From an uncultured Verrucomicrobiota bacterium (lineage in GTDB: Bacteria; Verrucomicrobiota; Verrucomicrobiia; Limisphaerales; UBA1096): 6,344 nt of DNA. This document shows positions 1 through 6,344 of this stretch, in pieces (position 1 is the stretch's first letter; each line of letters opens with the position of its first letter). The position numbers and the translations under genes were made by a program. The notes under the pieces were generated by a model, which did no database searches, was not told the DNA's origin, and was given only the letters and a program-made list of their open reading frames with translations. The stretch is taken from NCBI GenBank assembly GCA_913045395.1, contig CAJWPV010000091.1:1-6344 (forward strand), given 5' to 3'.

Positions 1-43
1 CGCGATGGAACTCGAGAACCTGAGCTACTTCATCAACGAGTAA
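1..43 (+). CDS. 3' end of an unidentified protein gene (partial, enters from the left)
   Basis: Reading from base 2, an open frame gives the tail AMELENLSYFINE and ends with TAA at 41-43. The codons are typical of expressed coding sequence in a GC-rich genome (CTC GAG AAC CTG AGC TAC TTC ATC AAC GAG), with G or C in nearly all third positions. The frame closes just before the convergent aspS, whose stop is at 71-73, leaving 27 bases between the genes. I do not recognise the protein from these few residues, and no function is proposed. I see no convincing hairpin terminator in the gap. The call rests on codon character and placement only, so a chance open stretch is possible. Confidence 0.45.
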   Translation, partial: AMELENLSYFINE

Positions 44-70
44 CACAGTTGGGTGCGTTTAAAAGAGCGC

Positions 71-1888
<1,818 letters not shown>

Positions 1889-1913
1889 TCTCGAAAGAAA
1901 TGCCCGGTTCCTT

Positions 1914-1951
1914 AAAAAAAGGGCGGCGGATGTTGCCGGGAAAAGCCCCGG
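1914..1951 (-). terminator. Overlapping hairpins and U-tract between rnd and aspS
   Basis: In the minus-strand RNA two stems overlap. The first pairs the bases at 1947-1951 with those at 1936-1940 (CCGGG/CCCGG, loop of 6). The second pairs 1935-1938 with 1924-1927 (CGGC/GCCG, loop of 7) and is followed after three bases by U7 (A7 on the plus strand, 1914-1920). Bases 1936-1938 belong to both stems, so only one can form at a time. The second stem with its U-tract looks like a weak intrinsic terminator after rnd. The first could act as an anti-terminator, which would make the aspS leader attenuator-like. I see no tRNA-binding T-box motif or leader peptide. It may simply be the rnd terminator. 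On the plus strand the first stem is followed by TTTT, but no plus-strand gene would use it. Confidence 0.4.
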
Positions 1952-1974
1952 TTTTCAAAGTTTATTTGCGGTGG

Positions 1975-3030
1975 TTACAGGTTCAGCAGTTCCCGCTGCC
2001 AGGGGAGGATCCGGTTGTGCTCATCGTTGTCCTCGAGTGAGAGCCTCACGAGCGTGGAGCGGCTGGCGATGAGGGTGGGGTCGATGTTGAGTTTCTTGGC
2101 CTGCCTGTCGCGAAGGGCCTTGAGGGATTCATAAAAAAGTTTTTCGCTCTGGGTGATGCGTCGGCGAACCGTGCGTGGGGTCTCAGGGTGTTCCCCTGGC
2201 GATAAATCCAGCGCTTGGCCTACCGCATCGCGCAACGACTTGAATCGGCGGTTCGACAGTTTGGCCGGCCAGGCGGTCTTGCGTTTTTTGTCGATCACAG
2301 TCTCGGCCAGGCAGACGAGGTCCTCGTGGCGGACGATAAAGTATGGGGGCTTGTTGGCGTTGATGGCTTCGCGCTCTCTCCAGTACCACGTGGCTCGCAG
2401 AATGGCTTGTTCGCGGCGGTTGAGTTTGCTCGAGCCCTTGAGGCGCCACGCTTGGTTCGGGTCTGTTTCCTTGGGCGCGGCGTGTTCCCTGATGAGCCTG
2501 TCACAAATCTGTTCGTGCCAGGTAGTCCGTCCCCTGGCCTTGAGATCGTTGCGCAGGTTGTTTGCCAACGCCCGGAGGTGTCGGCTGTCGTTGAGCGCGT
2601 AAATGGCCATTTTTTCGGTCAAGGGTCGGCGGGTCCAGTTGGCCTTCTGTGCGCCCTTGTCGAGCGTAATGCCCAAGAGCTTGGACAGGAGGTCGTTGAG
2701 GCCGAACGCGTTGAATCCCAGTAGCCGAGCCGCCCACATCGTGTCGAACACCCGTGATGGAATGAAGCGTTTCGCTGCGTACATCAGTCTCAGGTCATTG
2801 TCGCAGCCATGGATGAGTAGTTCCTTGCTTTCCAACGCCTTGAAAAGCGGAGTCACATCCATCGGGGCTAGGGGGTCGATCAGCACATCCGTGCCGGGGA
2901 TGCTGAGTTGCAATAGGCACAATTTCTCCGGGTACGAGTGCAGGCTGTCGGCCTCGGTGTCGATCGAGACCCAACTGGATTTTCGTAATTCGGGGACAAA
3001 CTCCTTTAACTGGACTTGAGTATCAATCAA
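1975..3030 (-). CDS. rnd: Ribonuclease D (DEDDy 3'-5' exoribonuclease with HRDC domain)
   Basis: RNase D removes nucleotides from the 3' end of tRNA precursors and other small RNAs in the cytoplasm. This 351-residue protein is slightly shorter than the E. coli enzyme but has both modules. The exonuclease domain (about 1-165) shows Exo I as IDTEAD with D24 and E26, Exo II as HGCDNDL with D79, and Exo III as YALND with Y144 and D148. Together these are the four acidic metal ligands plus the tyrosine of the DEDDy class. The KANWTRRPL stretch before Exo III is typical of the family. An HRDC nucleic-acid-binding domain follows at about 205-285 (LNRREQAILRATWYWRERE). The start is TTG at 3028-3030. 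An in-frame TGA lies 24 bases upstream of it, and no ATG or GTG occurs before the conserved Exo I motif, so TTG is the best choice; ATT at the next codon is a remote alternative. No Shine-Dalgarno sequence precedes it. aspS follows on the same strand. Confidence 0.93.
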   Translation of the reverse strand: MIDTQVQLKEFVPELRKSSWVSIDTEADSLHSYPEKLCLLQLSIPGTDVLIDPLAPMDVTPLFKALESKELLIHGCDNDLRLMYAAKRFIPSRVFDTMWAARLLGFNAFGLNDLLSKLLGITLDKGAQKANWTRRPLTEKMAIYALNDSRHLRALANNLRNDLKARGRTTWHEQICDRLIREHAAPKETDPNQAWRLKGSSKLNRREQAILRATWYWREREAINANKPPYFIVRHEDLVCLAETVIDKKRKTAWPAKLSNRRFKSLRDAVGQALDLSPGEHPETPRTVRRRITQSEKLFYESLKALRDRQAKKLNIDPTLIASRSTLVRLSLEDNDEHNRILPWQRELLNL

Positions 3031-3039
3031 GTGGCGGGG

Positions 3040-3067
3040 ATTGTGTCAGCGCTTTCACGGTTGCCAA
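3040..3067 (-). promoter_or_regulatory. Candidate sigma-70 promoter of rnd
   Basis: The -35 box TTGGCA (3067-3062) matches TTGACA at five of six positions. The -10 box CACAAT (3045-3040) matches TATAAT at four of six, with a 16-base spacer. Transcription would begin near 3033, only about three bases before the TTG start codon of rnd. That would make the message nearly leaderless and would fit the absence of a Shine-Dalgarno sequence. This is judged by eye only. Confidence 0.3.
3044..3057. promoter_or_regulatory. LacI/CcpA-family operator-like site
   Basis: TGTCAGCGCTTTCA fits TGNNANCGNTNNCA, the general pattern of operators bound by LacI-family regulators, and has the central CG of that family. 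It overlaps the spacer and the edge of the -10 box of the candidate rnd promoter, where a bound repressor would block transcription. A degenerate second copy, TGAAAGCGTTTTTT at 3103-3116, keeps the left half-site but loses the final CA; the two centres are 59 bases apart. No regulator gene is present in the window. A single 14-base match can occur by chance. Confidence 0.25.
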
Positions 3068-3138
3068 GGTAAAACGTTGTTGGCACGGCTTGACGAATAG
3101 GTTGAAAGCGTTTTTTCTCTGTTCCCAGTAGGGTGTCT

Positions 3139-4641
3139 ATGATGAAAAATTTAGCGAATCAATTTACGACAACAGTCACGCAAAACCGTGAAAAAACGGC
3201 GATTTTCTGGGGTGACCAGGAGTACACCTTTGGCAAGGCGCATGCCTTGGCCGGCGGCTTGGCAAGGCGGTTGAAGGATGAATTCGGCCTGCAACCCGGG
3301 GATCGGGTGGGACTTTGGCTCAAGAATTGCCCGGAGTTTGTCTTTTCCCTCTTCGGCATTCTTTTGGCCGAGGGGGTGGTGGTGTCGATCAACAATTTCC
3401 TCACGCCGGACGAGGTGGGCTACATCCTCGGTGACTCGCAGGCCAAGGTGCTGATCAGCGAGGCGTCGATGGCCGAGGGAACGGCGTTGCTCAAGTCGCA
3501 ACTAGACGGCCTGGCCGTGATCGATGTGGAAGAGCTTGGTCAAGCCGATGGCAGCCAAGCGCCCGAATTGCCGCCGGCCGGCCAAGCAGGTGAGGATTTG
3601 TCTCTGATCATTTACACCTCCGGCACTACCGGCAAGCCCAAGGGCGCGATGCTGAGCAACAACAACCTGCTTCGCAATGTCGAGGCCGTGATGGACGAGT
3701 TGGAATTGACGCCGGAGGACCGTATGGCCTGTTTGCTGCCGATGTTCCACAGCTTTAGCATGACGGTGTGCGTGCTGTTGCCGATGACACAGGGCCTATC
3801 GATCGTGGCGGTCAGGTCGTTGCATCCGCCCAAGAACATCATCGCCGAGATTATGCAGCACCAGGCGACGGTTCTGCCGGCAATCCCACAACTGTACCGG
3901 GCATTGGCAAATTCGCAACTGCCGCAGAATCTGCCGTTGCGGGTGTGTTGCAGCGGTGCTGCACCGTTGCCTCTGGAGGTGCTGAAGGCGTTCAATGAGA
4001 ATGTTGGTATCCCGTTGCTTGAGGGGTACGGACTCAGCGAGACCAGCCCCGTCGCCTGCTTCAATCCGTTGCATGGCGAGAAAAAGCCCGGTTCAGTCGG
4101 CCTGCCGATCAAGGGTGTGGAATTCCAGATCTGGAACGATGCCGGTGAGGTACTGCCGATCGGCGAACAGGGTGAAATCTGTATCAAGGGTCACAACGTC
4201 ATGATGGGCTACTGGAATAACCCGGAGGCCACCGAGGCAGCGATTAAGGGTGACTGGTTTCTCTCCGGCGATATTGGCTATTTAGACGAGGACGGTTACC
4301 TCTACATCACGGATCGAAAGAAAGACATGCTGCTCGTCAACGGCATCAACGTTTATCCGCGCGAACTGGAGGAGGTGATCTACCAGTTCGCTGGCATCAA
4401 GGAGGCGGCGGTGATTGGCGTCAACGATCCGCGCAAGGGCGATCTTGTAGTGGCCTGCGTTGCACCGAACGAAGGTGCTGACATCGACGACTCGATGTTG
4501 CTGGGTTTCCTGAAGGACAAGTTGGCTGCCTACAAGCTGCCACGGAAAGTGATGCAGATGGAGGCACTTCCCCGCAACGCAACCGGCAAAATCCTGAAAA
4601 CTAAGCTGCGCGAAATCGCCGCCAAGGAGTATGGCCGCTAG
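3139..4641 (+). CDS. Acyl-CoA synthetase (AMP-binding; long-chain fatty acid-CoA ligase-like)
   Basis: This ANL-superfamily adenylating enzyme probably activates a fatty acid to acyl-AMP and then acyl-CoA, feeding beta-oxidation or lipid synthesis. Numbering from ATG 3139 gives 500 residues, like the shorter bacterial LcfB-type ligases. The phosphate-binding loop YTSGTTGKPKG is at 159-169, followed by the MFHSFSM segment. The adenine and acyl pocket motif GYGLSETSP is at 296-304. SGD with ribose-binding D378 and the hinge region DRKKDML (392-398) are present, then NGINVYPRELE (401-411). The catalytic lysine is K484 in ATGKILK. All catalytic motifs are intact, and there is no signal peptide or membrane segment. 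Frame-compatible starts are GTG 3133, ATG 3139 and ATG 3142; TAGGG at 3129-3133 sits 5 bases before ATG 3139, hence this choice. Substrate chain length cannot be read from sequence. It converges on the carrier gene with a shared stop. Confidence 0.93.
   Translation: MMKNLANQFTTTVTQNREKTAIFWGDQEYTFGKAHALAGGLARRLKDEFGLQPGDRVGLWLKNCPEFVFSLFGILLAEGVVVSINNFLTPDEVGYILGDSQAKVLISEASMAEGTALLKSQLDGLAVIDVEELGQADGSQAPELPPAGQAGEDLSLIIYTSGTTGKPKGAMLSNNNLLRNVEAVMDELELTPEDRMACLLPMFHSFSMTVCVLLPMTQGLSIVAVRSLHPPKNIIAEIMQHQATVLPAIPQLYRALANSQLPQNLPLRVCCSGAAPLPLEVLKAFNENVGIPLLEGYGLSETSPVACFNPLHGEKKPGSVGLPIKGVEFQIWNDAGEVLPIGEQGEICIKGHNVMMGYWNNPEATEAAIKGDWFLSGDIGYLDEDGYLYITDRKKDMLLVNGINVYPRELEEVIYQFAGIKEAAVIGVNDPRKGDLVVACVAPNEGADIDDSMLLGFLKDKLAAYKLPRKVMQMEALPRNATGKILKTKLREIAAKEYGR
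4638..4641. other. Shared palindromic stop codons (CTAG) of convergent genes
   Basis: The bases CTAG read TAG on both strands. The plus-strand ligase stops at 4639-4641 and the minus-strand carrier stops at 4640-4638. The two coding regions therefore overlap tail to tail with no intergenic space. Any terminator for either gene must lie inside the other's coding region. Confidence 0.95.
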
Positions 4642-6041
4642 GCCACCCCGGTGCTTTTTTGCTCCGGCGCTTGGCCAAGCGCACCGTCCGTTGTCTGCTG
4701 CTGTTCGAGTTCAAGCGACTCGAACTTTCGCCCGACAATCTTCACGCAGTAAAACCAGAGGGCGATGATGATGCAGGTGAAGCCGCCAAGAAGTTGCAGG
4801 CCAAGTAGGCTGGTCTCTAAATGCCCGGCCTCGTTCCGGGTGCTGAGGAATATTGGGACGAGGAAGGCGATCAGCAGTGCGGCCACCTTGCCGGTGCGTT
4901 GAACGAACACCTCGACGAATGCTCGGGCGACATATTTCTCCTGTCGTGACAACGGATTGTAGAGTGTTTCGCGTCCGGTTTGGTTGACGGAATAGGCAAA
5001 CGTGCTGTCTGCGATTTTCAGGAGGCTGGCCGCGAAGATGGCCGGGGCGAGGATGAAAAATAGTGAACTCAAAGCGATTGACAGCGGTAATGCCAGTAGG
5101 ATCCAGTGAATTCGGTATTTGGGGAAGCTTGCGGCGAATACGCTGAAGAGCAATTGGATTGCCAACGCTGCATTGTTGCCAATGGCGTAAACGGTGCCGA
5201 AGCGGCTGCCAAGGTCTTCCTTGGGTACATACCGCTCGATCACCGCAGTGAATTGGTAGTCCAAAACTTCTGATGTAATTTCGTAGAAGCCGACAATGCC
5301 TGCAATGGCGATCAGGTAGCGGGACCTGAAGACCAGCGATGCCCCTTCGACTGCGGCATTCAACTTTTTCTTTGGAACATCACCAGAGTTTTGTTCCGAT
5401 CCAAGGTGTGGGATGGACCTGGACAGCCAACCAGCGACAAAAGCCAACACACAAATCACCATGCCTATGCCAATGATAACCTCCAACCACTGTTGGTTTT
5501 TCATCTCATCAATCCATCCGCGGAAGTAGGTGCTGCCAACGGCACCACCAGAAACCGCTCCCAACACGATGAAGCCATAAAGGCGCTTGGCATTTCTCAG
5601 GTCCACCGTGTCGTGCAGGAATGAAAAGAAAGCAGCCAGCATGAGGCTGATGTACAAGTCGCCAAACCAGTAAAATAGCCAGACTGTTGACTCACTGGGT
5701 TCATTGATTTGCAGTGAAAAATAGAATGTCATGGCGATGACCAGGCCCATGCAGCAATAGGTCAACTTTTGGCGCTTGGCCAAGCGGGTGACTAGGGTGA
5801 GAAATACAACCAGCAGGAAGGCAATCAATAGGTTCATCCCTTTGGCCAAAAGTTCGGCGCTGCTGCCGAGCATTTCCATCGAGCCCAGTTTGAAGGTCTG
5901 GTCGCCGTCGTATTGTCCAATGAAAAGGCTTTTCTTGAGCGGCTTGAGAATCCAGAAAATGGTGAGGACCAGGTTTATGTACAGGAACATGACCCCCGTG
6001 AAGGCGATCTTTTTGCCGGTTGAAAAATGGTCGTTGGGCAT
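4638..6041 (-). CDS. NTP/NDP (ADP/ATP) translocase-family membrane carrier
   Basis: This 467-residue inner-membrane protein has about 11-12 hydrophobic spans, with segments near 12-32, 65-86, 93-112, 119-143, 154-173, 186-207, 241-262, 284-307, 313-340, 380-400 and 415-438. The first span ends in ILKPLKKSLFIG (31-42), which resembles the conserved LR.LKD.L stretch of bacterial and plastid nucleotide carriers. The segment LFYWFGDLYISLMLAAFFSF and the following KRLYGFIVLGAVSGG also match the family pattern, as does the late loop NQTGRETLYNPLSRQEKY. Chlamydial and rickettsial members exchange ATP for ADP, but many relatives in other bacteria have unknown substrates, so the cargo here is not known. 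The usual Asp after the first-span Lys is Lys (K36-K37). The C-terminal 29 residues are hydrophilic. ATG 6041 has TAAGAG seven bases upstream. Its base composition looks less GC-rich than that of aspS. Confidence 0.75.
   Translation of the reverse strand: MPNDHFSTGKKIAFTGVMFLYINLVLTIFWILKPLKKSLFIGQYDGDQTFKLGSMEMLGSSAELLAKGMNLLIAFLLVVFLTLVTRLAKRQKLTYCCMGLVIAMTFYFSLQINEPSESTVWLFYWFGDLYISLMLAAFFSFLHDTVDLRNAKRLYGFIVLGAVSGGAVGSTYFRGWIDEMKNQQWLEVIIGIGMVICVLAFVAGWLSRSIPHLGSEQNSGDVPKKKLNAAVEGASLVFRSRYLIAIAGIVGFYEITSEVLDYQFTAVIERYVPKEDLGSRFGTVYAIGNNAALAIQLLFSVFAASFPKYRIHWILLALPLSIALSSLFFILAPAIFAASLLKIADSTFAYSVNQTGRETLYNPLSRQEKYVARAFVEVFVQRTGKVAALLIAFLVPIFLSTRNEAGHLETSLLGLQLLGGFTCIIIALWFYCVKIVGRKFESLELEQQQTTDGALGQAPEQKSTGVA
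4666..4682. repeat. 16-base perfect palindrome, copy 1
   Basis: Bases 4667-4682 read GCGCTTGGCCAAGCGC, identical on both strands. Bases 4666-4681 are repeated exactly at 5771-5786. It lies in the C-terminal tail coding region of the carrier, encoding ALGQAP, and 26 bases past the ligase stop. As RNA it could form a 6-base-pair stem with a GGCC loop, but no U-tract follows it on either strand, so it is not a standard intrinsic terminator. Confidence 0.6.
5771..5786. repeat. Palindromic repeat, copy 2
   Basis: GGCGCTTGGCCAAGCG is identical to bases 4666-4681. The perfect palindrome here is 14 bases (5773-5786), because the next outward pair does not match. It encodes RLAKR of the carrier, a different reading frame from copy 1, so a repeated protein motif does not explain the identity. 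A shorter relative, TTTGGCCAAA, lies at 5841-5850. Confidence 0.6.
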
Positions 6042-6074
6042 CGACAGACTCTTAGTTGACCATGTCGATCCCGG

Positions 6075-6344
6075 TTAAAGATTCACCTGGTAATCAAGCG
6101 AGTCGCCGCCTTCCACGCTGAGCCTGAATCGCTGGTCTTCCGCGGACAAAAGCTCGAGGTTGATGTTGGAGCCCTCCTCGAGCGGGGCCTTCTCGATCTG
6201 GTAGTTGGTCACGCCGAGTGAAAGGATGCCGTTAATCATCCGCAGGGTGGGGCGTGCGCCGAAGGTGAGGCTTCGGCTTTCGCGGGCGATCAGGCTGTGG
6301 ATGGCGTCATCCACGGTCAGGTTCCAGTTGTAGGTTTCCTTCAT
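6075..6344 (-). CDS. Hypothetical protein, possibly 5'-truncated by the window edge
   Basis: I do not recognise this protein. The 89 visible residues start MKETYNWNLTVDD and end SLDYQVNL. They are soluble in character, acidic, with no membrane span, signal peptide or cysteine. The first part looks helical (VDDAIHSLIARE), and the second alternates polar and hydrophobic residues as beta strands would. The first ATG is the last codon of the window (6342-6344), so it may be either the true start or an internal methionine of a longer gene. It ends with TAA at 6077-6075. The carrier starts 33 bases downstream on the same strand, with no visible terminator between them, so the two are probably co-transcribed. 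Confidence 0.6.
   Translation of the reverse strand: MKETYNWNLTVDDAIHSLIARESRSLTFGARPTLRMINGILSLGVTNYQIEKAPLEEGSNINLELLSAEDQRFRLSVEGGDSLDYQVNL

Larger units (their letters stand above)
3031..3138. promoter_or_regulatory. Divergent intergenic region between rnd and the acyl-CoA synthetase gene
   Basis: This stretch must hold the promoters of both flanking genes. On the minus strand, TTGGCA (3067-3062) and CACAAT (3045-3040) are 16 bases apart and form a plausible sigma-70 promoter for rnd. On the plus strand the best I find is TTGACG at 3090-3095 with a poor -10 (TTTTCT, 3113-3118), so the ligase promoter is uncertain. AGTAGGG at 3127-3133 is a weak ribosome-binding site for the ligase. Two inverted repeats lie here: CGCTTTCA (3050-3057) with TGAAAGCG (3103-3110), and TGCCAA (3062-3067) with TTGGCA (3080-3085). 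Confidence 0.4.

Noticed and set aside
1936..1955. CCGGG/CCCGG hairpin followed by TTTT as a plus-strand terminator
   Set aside because: No plus-strand gene ends near it; the nearest plus-strand coding sequence stops at 43.
2262..2271. TGGCCGGCCA palindrome in rnd, with a GGCCGGCC also near 3575-3585
   Set aside because: Short GC palindromes are common in GC-rich coding DNA, and no longer shared sequence surrounds the two copies.
2153..2724. Two overlapping plus-strand open frames opposite rnd
   Set aside because: They overlap each other and an intact DEDDy exonuclease gene; the protein sequences are Arg/Ser/Leu-rich shadows.
3612..4187. Minus-strand open frame (191 codons) inside the acyl-CoA synthetase gene
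   Set aside because: It is antisense to the AMP-binding core, with unusual composition and no recognisable motif.
4644..4660. CACC/GGTG stem followed by T6 as terminator of the acyl-CoA synthetase gene
   Set aside because: The stem is only about three stable pairs with a tiny loop, so it is too weak to list as a terminator.
6052..6063. ATG GTC AAC TAA mini-frame just upstream of the carrier gene
   Set aside because: Three codons with no ribosome-binding site are expected by chance and do not support a leader peptide.

Overview
This window is an ordinary-looking chromosomal segment of a moderately GC-rich bacterium. By eye, the aspS, rnd and ligase stretches are richer in G+C than the transporter gene at the right. 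The proteins read most like those of the Planctomycetota-Verrucomicrobiota-Chlamydiota group, and Verrucomicrobiota is my best guess. That placement rests on the general look of the AspRS and on an ADP/ATP-translocase-like carrier of a kind I associate with that group. It is inference, not a search result. I see no insertion sequence, CRISPR array, tRNA, rRNA or phage gene.

Layout from left to right. Positions 1-43 hold the last codons of a plus-strand gene that enters from the left. Convergent to it, on the minus strand, lie aspS (aspartyl-tRNA synthetase, 71-1888) and, upstream of it, rnd (ribonuclease D, 1975-3030). They are separated by 86 bases containing overlapping GC hairpins and an A7 tract, which is U7 in the minus-strand RNA. 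RNase D trims tRNA 3' ends and AspRS charges tRNA, so this pair is tRNA-related. A roughly 100-base divergent intergenic region separates rnd from a plus-strand acyl-CoA synthetase (3139-4641). It contains a plausible rnd promoter, a LacI-family-like operator match and an inverted repeat.

The acyl-CoA synthetase converges on a minus-strand, multi-pass membrane carrier of the NTP/NDP (ADP/ATP) translocase family (4638-6041). The two genes end on the same palindromic CTAG, so both stop codons are shared. A short minus-strand gene of unknown function (6075-6344, possibly cut by the window edge) lies 33 bases upstream of the carrier and is probably co-transcribed with it.

The window does not show a clear new system. 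The most useful leads are: a 16-base palindromic word occurring twice in the carrier gene in different reading frames; the overlapping hairpins before aspS; the near-leaderless, TTG-initiated rnd with a candidate operator over its promoter; the shared CTAG stop; and the translocase-like carrier itself.
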